Of a stretch of 64,000 bases of DNA, positions 27,996 through 38,344 are shown one piece after another (position 1 is the stretch's first letter; every line of letters begins with the position of its first letter). The notes under the pieces are model-generated. The model was not told where the DNA came from and did not search any database. It saw only the letters and a list, made by a program, of their open reading frames with translations. This DNA comes from Chitiniphilus eburneus (GTDB lineage: Bacteria; Pseudomonadota; Gammaproteobacteria; Burkholderiales; Chitinibacteraceae), in assembly GCF_005048205.1 (NCBI RefSeq), contig NZ_SUMF01000005.1, forward strand, positions 62,001 to 126,000, read 5' to 3'. The position numbers and the translations under genes are program-made.

Positions 27996-28661
27996 ATGGT
28001 TGAAAAACGGGAAATCATGATGAATCGAATTCTTATGTGGGGCGCAATGGTGTTTGGCGTGGGATGTGGCTTGGCCATGCTCGCTGTTTTGGTTGTGCTG
28101 TTTGGCCCTGCTTTGCTCGGGCCAAAAGTGGTGACTTGGCAGGAAGAAGCCAAGCAGGCAGATGGCTCGATACTGGTTTTGACTCGAACCATTACCTTGG
28201 GTGGAGGCCATGAGGTGGGGCAAACCGCGCCGGTGGCAGCAGAAACGATCAGCTTTGTGCATCCGAAAACGGGGAAGACGGTTACTTGGAATTCGCCGAG
28301 TGATCCTTATTTTTTGGCCGATCCATTTTTGGTTCAGTTGGATGGAGATCGATTGCTTGTCTTAATTCATCCCCGTAGCGTTGGCTCGCGCGAACGATAT
28401 GGAAATCCATGCCCGTCATTTATTTTGCAAGAAATGATCGGAGGTAAGGTTGTTAATAAATCTGCTTTTGACTTGCCAGAAAAATTCAGGAAAGTAAATA
28501 TCGTGGTTGAGCCGAAAATTGAGAAATCACTGGAGATTATTGAGGAGGAAAAATACCTCCCTTTGAAATTGGTGGAAGAAATAAATGCTCAACAAACAAA
28601 CTCAAGATTGATGGCGCTTGATTATTGTTATTGCGGCGGCTACTTGAAAAATAGATGTTGA
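27996..28661 (+). CDS. Low-GC hypothetical membrane-anchored protein upstream of the RTX gene
   Basis: 221-residue protein of unknown function. One N-terminal membrane helix (about 13-40, WGAMVFGVGCGLAMLAVLVV) precedes a beta-rich soluble domain starting VVTWQEEAKQADGSILVLTR. A paired YCYC motif lies near the C-terminus. ATG 27996 has AGGG just before it; ATG 28017 is an alternative. The gene and its flanks (about 27800-28790) are far poorer in GC than the surroundings, suggesting recent acquisition. Its position directly before the RTX gene suggests a partner role, possibly an immunity or accessory protein, but no motif proves this. Confidence 0.6.
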   Translation: MVEKREIMMNRILMWGAMVFGVGCGLAMLAVLVVLFGPALLGPKVVTWQEEAKQADGSILVLTRTITLGGGHEVGQTAPVAAETISFVHPKTGKTVTWNSPSDPYFLADPFLVQLDGDRLLVLIHPRSVGSRERYGNPCPSFILQEMIGGKVVNKSAFDLPEKFRKVNIVVEPKIEKSLEIIEEEKYLPLKLVEEINAQQTNSRLMALDYCYCGGYLKNRC

Positions 28662-28693
28662 ATTTTTGAATCGATAATTGTGAGGGATGGATT

Positions 28694-31600
28694 GTGCAGA
28701 TAACTGATTATGCGTTGCTTTCGGGTAGTGCTTACGAGGAAACACGAGAGGACATAAATAAAATCCCACTTCCGGAGGGATATGTTGAACTGAAGGATTT
28801 TGCCAAGTTCAATTCTGTATCCGGCTTCGAAGCCCATGTCTATAAAAGCCCTACCGGCGAAATCGTCATCGCCTACGCGGGCACCAACGCCGGATCGCTG
28901 GGCGAAGGCCCCACGCCAGACATGCTGGCCGATGCAGCCTTGGGGCAAGGGTTGCTGCACTCTCAGTTGATTGAAGCGGCAGCGCTTTATCAGCAAGTGA
29001 AGTTGGCCTTGGGCGATGGCGCGAATATTTCATTCACGGGCCATTCATTGGGCGGCGGCCTTGCCGCATTGATGGGGGTCTTCTTCGACAAACCCGCATA
29101 TACCTTCGACCCGGCACCATTCTCGATGGCCGCCAATATGGAGAACCAGCGGGCGTTACTGGAACGCTGGCCGGTCGATCCTGATTTGAAGAGCTTCACC
29201 AGCAATATCGACGGCCCCATGAAGTTAACAAGCGGGAACACAATCGACCCGCGTACTCCAGTGCAAAAATTGGTTGACCTCGTTACCAACTCCCACGTGG
29301 GGCCGCAATTCATTCGCGGTGAAGACAATATCGTTTCGTTCGCCACGGATGGCGAAATGCTGTCGAACTGGACAACGGTGTTTGCTGGGCTCGGTGTGCG
29401 GCGAATCGGCGAGGTGCAGACAGTTACGCATGGCGATACCAATGCGCTGTCTTCTTATCCGATTGACTTGCATTCGATTTCGCTGTTGCAAGGGTTGTTG
29501 CTGAATGAGCAATTTCAGGGTTTGACTGGAGCGATTCCAAATTTGGTCAAGTATATTGTCGACCAGGAATTATTTGCTCGTAAAACCGATAGCCGTAGTG
29601 TCAACTTCATGGAAATGCTGATCCGCCACCAGATCGGCACGCCGGAATTAGCCGCCGACAACATGCTGGATCGCTTCACCGAAGATCTGGCGACGCTGGC
29701 CGGAAATGACGGCCTGGGCGGGCAGGTGTGGGGCGACGTCACCGATGGCCGTAATGGCCTGCTCAAATTGGTATTGGAAAACTACTACAACCAGCGCGAC
29801 CAATCCTTCGATCATCTGGCGCTGAAAAAAGTACCGGGTGGGATCAGCCTGGACTTGGAAGAAATTGCCGGCGGCCAAGCGATTAGCGGCCTCAAAGGAC
29901 ACAAGGAACTCAAAAGCGGGTTGCTCAACAACATCAGCGTCGGCATCCATCACAAAGCCGCAGTGGAGGCCATCCAAGGCAGGCTGGATGATGCCCAGGT
30001 CTGGACACTGGGTGCGGCGCAGGGCCGTTCGCTGGCATTCGATGGGGACGAACGCAACGATCTGGTCGATGCCACGGACAGCACCGGTGCCCAGATCAAT
30101 GGCGGTGGCGGCAACGACATCCTGATCGGGTCGCGGGCGGGACAAAGCACGCTGAACGGTGGAGAGGGCGACGATATCCTGCTTGCCGGCCAAGGTGGTT
30201 CCACGCTGGATGGTGGTGCTGGTAATGACACGCTGTTTGCCTACAACGACGACAACGACACCCTCTCCGGTGGCGAAGGCAAAGACATCTACTACGTCAG
30301 CGGTGGCGACACAGTCATCGAAACCGGCCAGGACACCGAAATCTACTACGGTGCCAACAAGATTCGCCTGGTGGGCGGCAAAGCCGTCAAGGGCATGAAG
30401 GACACCTGGCGAAGCGCCGATGGCCAGTTCCTGTGGACCCGCGTCGGCTCGGATACCTTCAGGGTAAAAGGGCCTGATGGCGGTTATGTCACCATCAAGG
30501 ACGAAACGCAGACAGTCAGCACCAGCAGCGGCGGCACCGGTTCTGGTGGCAGTTCAGGTGGCGGCGATTCGGGCGGTGGCGGCAGCGGCGACCCAAGCTC
30601 CGGCGGCGGCGAGGGTGGCAGCGGCGACTCCAGCAACCCCGGTGGCTCCGGCAGCAGCGATAAAACCGAAAAAGCCAACCCGGCCGGCATCAACCTGCCG
30701 GGCAGCGAAGACGAAGAAGACCCGCCGATTATCGACCCCACGATCATCCCCGACAGCGGCGAAGACGCCAAAAAAGCTCCGCCCACCCGCTATGACCCGC
30801 TCACACTCGATCTGGACCACGACGGCCTGGAAACGGTGGGCACGGGCGAGCCCGGATCGGTGCTGTTCGACCACGATGCCGACGGCGTCAAGACCGGCAG
30901 CGGCTGGGTCAAGCCGGACGACGGCCTGCTGGTGCTGGATCGCAACCGCAACGGCCGGATCGACAACGGCCGCGAGCTGTTCGGCGATGCCACCCTCAAA
31001 GCCGACGGCACGTTGGCCAAGGATGGCTTCGACGCCCTGGCAGACCTGGACAGCAACCAGGACGGCAAAGTGGATGCCCTGGATGCCGCCTTCGCCAACC
31101 TGCGCGTCTGGCGCGACCTCAACGCCGACGGCGTCAGCAGCAGCAACGAACTGTTCACGCTGCAACAACTGGGCATCGCCGGCTTCAACGTCGCGCGCAC
31201 CAGCAATGCCGAAGTGCTGGACAACGGCAACCGCATTGCCGACCTGGGCACCTACTACCACACCGACGGCAGCCTGGATCAGATGGGCACCACCGGGCAG
31301 ATGGCCGATATCGACCTGGTGGCCGATACCTATCACCGTGAGTTCACCGATACCATCACCGTTCCGGCCGAGTTGCAGGGCTTGCCCGATCTGCAAGGCA
31401 GCGGCCGGGTGCGCGATCTGTTGCAGGCGGCGGCCTTGTCGCCGGCGCTGGCTCAGGCGCTGAGCCAGTTTGTCGCCACCGATAGCCGCGCGGACCAGCA
31501 AGCGCAGGTGCAGAACATGCTGCACCAGTGGGCCGATACCGCCGATTTCAAAACCTCGCGCGAACAGGCGGCGGAAACCGGCGGTACGGTGTTGTTCCAG

Positions 31601-34600
31601 TTCAGCAACAGCCAGCCGGTCAAGGTGGATGGCCAGTGGCAGTACAGCACTTACGCCCAGGATTGGCTGCGCCGGCTGGATACCTTCGAAACCTTCTGGG
31701 GGCAGAGCTTCGTCAGCTTTGCTGCGGGTGCCAACAACGGTGCCACCAGCATCCGGCAGGTCACCCTGGGGGGCGAGAACGTCACTCTGGTCTCCTTCAA
31801 CGTCAACCAGCTCGACATCATGGAGCGCGCCTTCGATGCGTTTGCCGCATCGGTGTACGAGGGGCTGGCCCAGCAGACGCGTTACCTGCCTTTTTTCGAT
31901 GCCATCAAGCTGGTGGTGGGGGAACAGGATTTCCACTTCGATACCACCGGCCTGGCCGCCTTGATCGGGCAGCGGCTGGCTGGCAATCCGGTGGAAGCGC
32001 TACAGGATTTGATCGGCTTTACCCGCGCCGGTGAGCAAGCCTTGACGGTGGCCGGCCTGGAGCCCTGGCGCTGGCTGGAAGGCTATCTGGGCGATGCGCG
32101 CTATGCCGCTGCCGTAACGCAGGCGCTGGCGCCGTTCCAGAGTGGCGATAGCCTGAACAACTTCCTGTTGGGCCACATGGGATACAACCTCCTACAGGGC
32201 AACGGCGGCGATGACGTGCTGCACGGCATGGGCGGCGACGATACGCTCAACGGCGGCGCCGGGGATGACCTGCTGGATGGCGGCACCGGCAATGATCGGT
32301 TGTCGGGCGGCGCCGGCCGGGATACCTACCTGCTGGAGCGTGGTACCGGGGTGGATCGCGTCGCCACGGGCAGCCGGGCCTCCGCCACGGAGGACGTCAT
32401 ACGCCTGGGCGCCGGCATTCGCCCGGAAGAGGTCGAATTGCGGCGCATTGGCAGCGATCTGGACATCCTCGTCAACAACCCGGATGGCAGCGCCGACCGC
32501 ATGGTGGTGGAGCAGTATTTCGGGGATTTCGGCGGCTACCGCGTCAGCCAGATGCAGTTTGCCGATGGCACGGTGTGGGATAGCGCCGAGATGGAACAGC
32601 GCTTCATCCAGTACGGCACGGATGCTGGCGAATACCTGCACGTGGCCGACGTGCCGACCAACCGGGTGTTTGCCCTGGGCGGCGATGACATCGTGTTCGG
32701 CGGCACCGGCGACGACATCCTGGATGGCGGTGCGGGCAACGACACGCTCTATGGTGGCGAGGGGGATGATCTGCTGAATGGCGGCATCGGCAATGACTGG
32801 TTGTCGGGCGGCGTGGGCCGGGATACCTACCTGCTGGAGCGTGGTACCGGGGTGGACCGGATCGATACGGAAAGCCGGGCCTCCGCCACGGAGGACGTCA
32901 TACGCCTGGGCGCCGGCATTCGCCCGGAAGAGGTCGAATTGCGGCGCTTTGGCAGTGATCTGGATATCCTCGTCAACAACCCGGATGGCAGCGCCGACCG
33001 CATGGTGGTGGAGCAGTATTTCGGGGATTTCGGCGGCTACCGCGTCAGCCAGATGCAGTTTGCCGATGGCACAGTGTGGGATCGCGCCGAGATGGAACAG
33101 CGCTTCATCCAGTACGGCACGGATGCCGGCGAATACCTGCACGTGGCCGACGTGCCGACCAACCGGGTGTTTGCCCTGGGCGGCGATGACACCGTGTTCG
33201 GCGGCACCGGTGACGACATCCTGGATGGTGGCACCGGCGAGGATCGGCTGCACGGTGGTGGCGGGCACGACACCTTTGTCCTGGAGCGCGGCTCCGGGCG
33301 CGATTGGGCCTTTACCGATAGCCGCACCTTGGGCGTGGATGATGTGATTCGTCTGGGCGCGGACATCCGGCCCGAGGAAGTCGAGCTGCGGCGGTATGGC
33401 ACCAACCTGGATGTGATCGTCAACAACCCGGATGGCAGTACCGACCGCATGGTGGTGGTGGAGTACTTCGCTGGCAATCCGGTCAGCCAGGTTTTGTTTG
33501 GCGACGGCACGGCGTGGGATCGCGCTGAGCTGGAGCGGCGCTTTGTCCACTATGGCAGCGATGCCGCAGAGACCCTGTCCGGAGCCGATGTGCCGACCAA
33601 CCGGATCTATGGCTTGGGCGGCGATGATTCCCTGTTCGGCGGTAGTGGTGACAATGTGCTGGACGGTGGAACGGGCAACGACTGGTTATGGGGAGGGGAA
33701 GGTCGCAATACCTATATGCTGGAGCGTGGCACGGGCTATGACCGGATCAAGGCCCATAGCGCCGCGGGTAGCGTGAACGACGTGATTCGCCTGGGCGCGG
33801 ATATTCGCCCCGAAGAGGTGGAATTGCGGCGCTATGCGAACAACCTGGATGTGATTGTCAACAACCCGGATGGCAGCAATGACCGCCTGGTGGTGGAGCG
33901 CTACTTCACTGGCGATGTGATCGGCCAGGTGCAGTTCGGCGATGGCACGGTGTGGGACCGTGCCGAGCTGGAACGGCGCTTTGTCCAGTATGGCACCGAT
34001 GCCAAGGATGCCCTGACTGCGGCGAATGTCGTGAGCAACCGCATCCTGGCGTTCGATGGCGATGACACGGTCTTTGGCGGCACGGGCGTCGATCATGTCT
34101 GGGGTGGGAGTGGCAACGACACACTGCATGGCGGTGCAGGCGATGACGTACTCGATGGTGGGGCCGGCAACGACACGCTGTATGGCGGTGACGGTCGGGA
34201 CACCTATGTATTGGAGCGTGGCTCTGGTACCGATCGAGTGATTGCCAGCAACGCGGCTGGAGGCGTGGACGATGTGGTCCGTCTGGGCGCAGGCATCGCC
34301 GCCGAGGATGTCGAGCTGCGGCGCTATGGCAGCAACCTGCATGTGATCGTCAACAACTCGGACGGTACCAACGACCGCATGGTGGTGGAGCGCTATTTCG
34401 ATGGCTACACCATTGGGCAGGTGCAGTTCGATGACGGTACGGCGTGGAATCGCGCGGAGCTGGAAGGGCGCTTTGTCCATTACGGCAGCGAAAGCGGTGA
34501 TAGCCTGAGTGCCGCCAATGTCGTCAGCAACCGGATTTACGCGCTAGGCGGCAACGATACGGTAAGTGGCGGTACCGGCACGGATGAGATCCACGGTGGG

Positions 34601-36046
34601 GACGGCGACGACAATCTATTTGGCTACGCAGGCGACGACGTGTTGATCGGTGGGGCTGGCAACGACCGGCTGTCTGGTGGTGACGGCCGGGATACTTATG
34701 TATTGGAGCGTGGCTTTGGTACCGATCGAGTGATTGCCAGTAGCGCGGCTGGAGGCGTAGACGATGTGATCCGTCTGGGCGCAGGCATCGCCGCCGAGGA
34801 AGTCGAGCTGCGGCGTTATGGTAGCAACCTGCACGTGATCGTTAATAACCCGGACGGTACTAACGACCGCATGGTGGTGGAGCGCTATTTCGATGGCTAC
34901 ACCATTGGGCAGGTGCAGTTCGGTGACGGCATGGTGTGGGATCGCGCCGAGCTGGAGCGGCGTTTTGTCCACTACGGCAGCGAAGGTGCAGACACGATCA
35001 ATGCGGCAAACGTGCCCAACAACCGCATCCTGGCGTTGGGCGGCAATGATGTGGTCTACGGCGGCACGGGCGCGGACGAAATCCACGGTGGGGAAGGCGA
35101 CGACACCCTGTACGGCAAGGATGGCGACGATGTGCTGATCGGCGGTGCGGGCGTCAATCGCCTGTATGGCGGCGCAGGCCGCGATACCTATGTGCTGGAA
35201 CGCGGTACCGGGCTGGATTGGATTTACGCCGACAGCACGACCTCGGGCGTGGACGATACGGTGCGCATGGGCGCGGGTATTCGCCCGGAAGAGGTGGACC
35301 TGCGGCGTTACGGCAACAATCTGGATATCCGGGTCAACAATGCCGATGGCAGCACCGATCTGTTCGCGGTGGATCGCTATTTCAACGGCAGCCCGATCAG
35401 CCAGGTGGTGTTCGACGACGGCACGGTGTGGGATCGCGCTGAGCTGGAGCGGCGTTTTGTCCACTATGGCAGCGAAGGTGCGGACACGATCAATGCGGCG
35501 AACGTGCCCAGCAATCGCATCCTGGCGCTGGCGGGTAACGACACTGTCTATGGGGCCAGTGGTGCCGACACCATCCTCGGGGGCGACGGCAACGACACCC
35601 TGTATGGCAAGGATGGCGACGACGTGCTGGATGGCGGTGTCGGCACGGATCGGCTGGAGGGGGGCAACGGCAACGATACCTACCAGTTCGGTGCCGGCTT
35701 CGGCGCAGACCGCATCGTCGAAAACGATGCCACCAGCGGCAACACCGACCTCGCGCAGTTTGCCGATGCCGCATCCGACCAGTTGTGGTTCCGTCGTGTC
35801 GGTTCCGATCTGGAAGTGAGCGTGATCGGCACCGGCGACAAGGTCACGGTGGCGAGCTGGTATTCGGGCACCAAGTACCACGTGGAGCAGTTCAAGACAG
35901 CCGATGGCAAGATGCTGCTCGATAGCCAGGTGGATGCGCTGGTTTCGGCGATGGCGGGCTTTGCGCCGCCGGATGCCGGGCAGACCACGCTGCCCGATCA
36001 GTACCGCGAGCAGTTGCAACCGGTGCTGGCGGCCAACTGGCATTGA
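28694..36046 (+). CDS. Large RTX protein with lipase-like head and FrpC-type self-processing module
   Basis: 2450-residue protein, predicted to be exported by the flanking type I system. The start is GTG with GAGGGA upstream. Domains in order: alpha/beta-hydrolase of the class 3 lipase type (about 1-200, nucleophile elbow GHSLGG with Ser118); a helical region; a first glycine-rich Ca2+-binding block (about 469-540, GGAGNDTL, GGEGDDIL); a Gly/Ser linker (about 609-656); a FrpC-like self-processing module starting at RYDPLTLDLDHDGLETVG with the scissile Asp701-Pro702 and Ca2+ loops [17 protein letters not shown] and LRVWRDLNADG; a helical region; then eight RTX units (about 1200-2330). It has no N-terminal signal peptide, as expected for this pathway. 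Target and activity are not established. No hlyC acyltransferase gene is nearby. Confidence 0.85.
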   Translation: MQITDYALLSGSAYEETREDINKIPLPEGYVELKDFAKFNSVSGFEAHVYKSPTGEIVIAYAGTNAGSLGEGPTPDMLADAALGQGLLHSQLIEAAALYQQVKLALGDGANISFTGHSLGGGLAALMGVFFDKPAYTFDPAPFSMAANMENQRALLERWPVDPDLKSFTSNIDGPMKLTSGNTIDPRTPVQKLVDLVTNSHVGPQFIRGEDNIVSFATDGEMLSNWTTVFAGLGVRRIGEVQTVTHGDTNALSSYPIDLHSISLLQGLLLNEQFQGLTGAIPNLVKYIVDQELFARKTDSRSVNFMEMLIRHQIGTPELAADNMLDRFTEDLATLAGNDGLGGQVWGDVTDGRNGLLKLVLENYYNQRDQSFDHLALKKVPGGISLDLEEIAGGQAISGLKGHKELKSGLLNNISVGIHHKAAVEAIQGRLDDAQVWTLGAAQGRSLAFDGDERNDLVDATDSTGAQINGGGGNDILIGSRAGQSTLNGGEGDDILLAGQGGSTLDGGAGNDTLFAYNDDNDTLSGGEGKDIYYVSGGDTVIETGQDTEIYYGANKIRLVGGKAVKGMKDTWRSADGQFLWTRVGSDTFRVKGPDGGYVTIKDETQTVSTSSGGTGSGGSSGGGDSGGGGSGDPSSGGGEGGSGDSSNPGGSGSSDKTEKANPAGINLPGSEDEEDPPIIDPTIIPDSGEDAKKAPPTRYDPLTLDLDHDGLETVGTGEPGSVLFDHDADGVKTGSGWVKPDDGLLVLDRNRNGRIDNGRELFGDATLKADGTLAKDGFDALADLDSNQDGKVDALDAAFANLRVWRDLNADGVSSSNELFTLQQLGIAGFNVARTSNAEVLDNGNRIADLGTYYHTDGSLDQMGTTGQMADIDLVADTYHREFTDTITVPAELQGLPDLQGSGRVRDLLQAAALSPALAQALSQFVATDSRADQQAQVQNMLHQWADTADFKTSREQAAETGGTVLFQFSNSQPVKVDGQWQYSTYAQDWLRRLDTFETFWGQSFVSFAAGANNGATSIRQVTLGGENVTLVSFNVNQLDIMERAFDAFAASVYEGLAQQTRYLPFFDAIKLVVGEQDFHFDTTGLAALIGQRLAGNPVEALQDLIGFTRAGEQALTVAGLEPWRWLEGYLGDARYAAAVTQALAPFQSGDSLNNFLLGHMGYNLLQGNGGDDVLHGMGGDDTLNGGAGDDLLDGGTGNDRLSGGAGRDTYLLERGTGVDRVATGSRASATEDVIRLGAGIRPEEVELRRIGSDLDILVNNPDGSADRMVVEQYFGDFGGYRVSQMQFADGTVWDSAEMEQRFIQYGTDAGEYLHVADVPTNRVFALGGDDIVFGGTGDDILDGGAGNDTLYGGEGDDLLNGGIGNDWLSGGVGRDTYLLERGTGVDRIDTESRASATEDVIRLGAGIRPEEVELRRFGSDLDILVNNPDGSADRMVVEQYFGDFGGYRVSQMQFADGTVWDRAEMEQRFIQYGTDAGEYLHVADVPTNRVFALGGDDTVFGGTGDDILDGGTGEDRLHGGGGHDTFVLERGSGRDWAFTDSRTLGVDDVIRLGADIRPEEVELRRYGTNLDVIVNNPDGSTDRMVVVEYFAGNPVSQVLFGDGTAWDRAELERRFVHYGSDAAETLSGADVPTNRIYGLGGDDSLFGGSGDNVLDGGTGNDWLWGGEGRNTYMLERGTGYDRIKAHSAAGSVNDVIRLGADIRPEEVELRRYANNLDVIVNNPDGSNDRLVVERYFTGDVIGQVQFGDGTVWDRAELERRFVQYGTDAKDALTAANVVSNRILAFDGDDTVFGGTGVDHVWGGSGNDTLHGGAGDDVLDGGAGNDTLYGGDGRDTYVLERGSGTDRVIASNAAGGVDDVVRLGAGIAAEDVELRRYGSNLHVIVNNSDGTNDRMVVERYFDGYTIGQVQFDDGTAWNRAELEGRFVHYGSESGDSLSAANVVSNRIYALGGNDTVSGGTGTDEIHGGDGDDNLFGYAGDDVLIGGAGNDRLSGGDGRDTYVLERGFGTDRVIASSAAGGVDDVIRLGAGIAAEEVELRRYGSNLHVIVNNPDGTNDRMVVERYFDGYTIGQVQFGDGMVWDRAELERRFVHYGSEGADTINAANVPNNRILALGGNDVVYGGTGADEIHGGEGDDTLYGKDGDDVLIGGAGVNRLYGGAGRDTYVLERGTGLDWIYADSTTSGVDDTVRMGAGIRPEEVDLRRYGNNLDIRVNNADGSTDLFAVDRYFNGSPISQVVFDDGTVWDRAELERRFVHYGSEGADTINAANVPSNRILALAGNDTVYGASGADTILGGDGNDTLYGKDGDDVLDGGVGTDRLEGGNGNDTYQFGAGFGADRIVENDATSGNTDLAQFADAASDQLWFRRVGSDLEVSVIGTGDKVTVASWYSGTKYHVEQFKTADGKMLLDSQVDALVSAMAGFAPPDAGQTTLPDQYREQLQPVLAANWH
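32321..35680 (+). repeat. Tandem RTX modules of 438-501 bp within the RTX gene
   Basis: The recurring block DTYxLERGxGxDR...DVIRLGAGI...EEVELRR...ADRMVVEQYF...FADGTVWDxAE followed by GGxGxDxLxGG nonapeptides begins at 32321, 32822, 33269, 33707, 34199, 34691, 35183 and 35675. Spacings are 501, 447, 438, 492, 492, 492 and 492 bp. The first two units are almost identical in DNA, and units 5 and 6 are close to each other. Each unit pairs a Ca2+-binding beta-roll with a haemolysin-related spacer domain. Confidence 0.85.
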
Positions 36047-36093
36047 TGGTTGTTGATGTGCCGGCCGCGGTTTTTTGCGGTCGGCGGTAAGAC

Positions 36094-36146
36094 CGCCCGG
36101 CGCATTGGCAGCCAAGCTGTGCTGCCCTGCCGCCGGGCGCTTTTTT
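36094..36146 (+). terminator. Terminator-like hairpin between RTX gene and ABC exporter gene
   Basis: Arms CGCCCGGCG (36094-36102) and CGCCGGGCG (36131-36139) enclose a smaller GGCAGC/GCTGCC pairing and are followed by C and six T residues. It ends 12 nt before the exporter start codon. It could partly terminate RTX transcription or damp exporter expression. Confidence 0.5.
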
Positions 36147-36158
36147 CCTCTGGTTCCA

Positions 36159-38306
36159 ATGATGAATACACAAGATTTGGCCGACCCCGCGCAGGAAGCG
36201 CCGCGCGTGGATACGGCATTGGCCTGCCTGGTGATGCTGGCGCGGTTTCACCAGGTGGCGATCGAGCCCGATCAGGTACGCCACCAGTATGCGGATACCG
36301 ATGGCCGGTTGACGGAGGCGGACGTACTCCGCGCGGCCCGGCATGCCGGGTTGAAGGCCCGGGCGGTGGACACGCGGCTGGATCGGCTGGATCGCACGCC
36401 GTTGCCGGCCATGGCGCGCACGCTGGCGGGCGAGTGGGTGATCCTGGCCAGGGTGGAGGGCGATCAGGTGCTGTACCACGACCCCATCGCCGGCCGGCCG
36501 CAGCGCTGCTCCCAGGAGGCATGGCTGGCAATGTGGAGCGGGCGGCTGATCCTGTTCACATCGCGTGCCAGCCTGGCGGGCGATCTGGCGCGCTTCGATT
36601 TCAGTTGGTTCATCCCCGCCGTGGTCAAGTACCGCAAGCTGCTGGGCGAAGTGCTGCTGGTGTCGTTCGTGCTGCAACTGATTGGTCTGGCAACGCCGCT
36701 GTTCTTCCAGGTGGTGATGGATAAGGTGCTGGTGCATCGCGGGATCACCACGCTGGATGTGATCGCGGTGGGGCTGTTGGTGGTGTCGTTGTTCGAAGTC
36801 GGCATGACGGCGCTGCGCACCTATGTGTTCAGCCACACCACCAATCGCATCGATGTCGAGCTGGGCGCAAAGCTGTTCCGCCATATGCTTGCCCTGCCGC
36901 TGGCTTACTTCCAGGCGCGACGGGTGGGCGATTCGGTGGCGCGGGTACGCGAGCTGGAGAACATCCGCAACTTCCTCACCGGGCAGGCGTTGACCTCGGT
37001 GCTGGATCTGTTTTTCTCGGTGGTGTTCCTGGCGGTGATGTTCTACTACAGCGGCTGGCTGACGCTGATCGTGGTGCTGTCGCTGCCGTGCTATGTGGGG
37101 CTGTCGGTCCTGATCACGCCCATTCTCAAGGCCAGGCTGGACGAGAAATTCGCGCGTGGCGCGGAAAACCAGTCGTTCCTGGTCGAAACCGTGAGCGGCA
37201 TCGAAACGGTGAAGGCCATGGCGGTGGAGCCGCAGGTCACCCGGCGCTGGGATAACCAGCTCGCCGCCTACGTGGCAGCCGGGTTCAAGGTGTCGCACCT
37301 GGGCAACCTCGGCAGCCAGGGCGTGAACCTGATCCAGAAGATCGTCACCGTGGCCACCATGTGGATGGGGGCCAAACTAGTGATCGAAGGCAAGCTCAGC
37401 GTGGGGCAATTGATCGCCTTCAACATGCTGGCCGGGCGCGTGGCCAGCCCGGTGATGCGGCTGGCGCAGCTTTGGCAGGATTTTCAGCAGGTGGGCATTT
37501 CGATGCAACGGCTGGGCGATATCCTCAATACCCGCACCGAGATCAACCAGAGCCGGGCGCAACTGCCGCCGATCCAGGGCAGGATCGAATTCGACCAGGT
37601 GCATTTCCGCTATCGGCCCGATGGCCCGGAAATCCTGCGCGGCGTCAGCCTGGAGATCAAACGCGGCGAGGTCATCGGCATTGTCGGTCGCTCCGGCTCC
37701 GGCAAGAGCACGCTGACCAAGCTGCTGCAACGGCTGTATGTGCCGGAACGTGGCCGGGTACTGGTCGATGGCGTGGATCTCGGGCTGGCCGACCCGGCGT
37801 GGCTGCGACGTCAGATCGGGGTGGTGTTGCAGGAAAACCTGCTATTCAACCGTAGCATCCGCGACAACATCGCCCTGGCCGACCCGGGCATGGGCATGGA
37901 TGCCGTGATCCGTGCCGCCCAACTGGCCGGTGCGCACGAGTTCATCGTCGAGTTGCCGGAAGGCTACGACACCATGGTGGGCGAACACGGCACGGGGCTG
38001 TCGGGTGGGCAGCGGCAACGCGTGGCGATTGCCCGGGCACTGGTGACCAACCCGCGCATCCTGATCTTCGACGAAGCAACCAGTGCGCTGGACTACGAAT
38101 CGGAACGCATCATCCAGAACAATATGAAAGCCATCTGCCAGGGCCGTACGGTGCTGATCATCGCGCACCGGCTGAGCGCCGTACGCGAGGCGGATCGCAT
38201 CGTGGCGATGGATCGTGGCCAGATCATCGAACAAGGCCACCATCGCGAGCTGATCGGGCGCGATGGTGGATACTACGCACGGCTGCACGCCATGCAAGCG
38301 GGGTAG
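36159..38306 (+). CDS. HlyB-type type I secretion ABC exporter
   Basis: 715-residue ABC transporter. The N-terminal 130 residues form a C39 peptidase-like domain in which the catalytic cysteine is replaced ([11 protein letters not shown] has Thr where C39 peptidases have Cys). It should therefore bind substrate rather than cleave, as in HlyB. A six-helix membrane domain follows (about 150-440). The ATPase domain has Walker [10 protein letters not shown] (from residue 510), signature [15 protein letters not shown] (from 614) and Walker [13 protein letters not shown]. It exports the RTX protein together with the HlyD-like adaptor. Two adjacent ATGs (36159, 36162) are possible; no good RBS is visible. 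Confidence 0.92.
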   Translation: MMNTQDLADPAQEAPRVDTALACLVMLARFHQVAIEPDQVRHQYADTDGRLTEADVLRAARHAGLKARAVDTRLDRLDRTPLPAMARTLAGEWVILARVEGDQVLYHDPIAGRPQRCSQEAWLAMWSGRLILFTSRASLAGDLARFDFSWFIPAVVKYRKLLGEVLLVSFVLQLIGLATPLFFQVVMDKVLVHRGITTLDVIAVGLLVVSLFEVGMTALRTYVFSHTTNRIDVELGAKLFRHMLALPLAYFQARRVGDSVARVRELENIRNFLTGQALTSVLDLFFSVVFLAVMFYYSGWLTLIVVLSLPCYVGLSVLITPILKARLDEKFARGAENQSFLVETVSGIETVKAMAVEPQVTRRWDNQLAAYVAAGFKVSHLGNLGSQGVNLIQKIVTVATMWMGAKLVIEGKLSVGQLIAFNMLAGRVASPVMRLAQLWQDFQQVGISMQRLGDILNTRTEINQSRAQLPPIQGRIEFDQVHFRYRPDGPEILRGVSLEIKRGEVIGIVGRSGSGKSTLTKLLQRLYVPERGRVLVDGVDLGLADPAWLRRQIGVVLQENLLFNRSIRDNIALADPGMGMDAVIRAAQLAGAHEFIVELPEGYDTMVGEHGTGLSGGQRQRVAIARALVTNPRILIFDEATSALDYESERIIQNNMKAICQGRTVLIIAHRLSAVREADRIVAMDRGQIIEQGHHRELIGRDGGYYARLHAMQAG

Positions 38307-38344
38307 TCGAAGGCGGCTGCGCGCTGAGGCGAAATCCGGATCGG

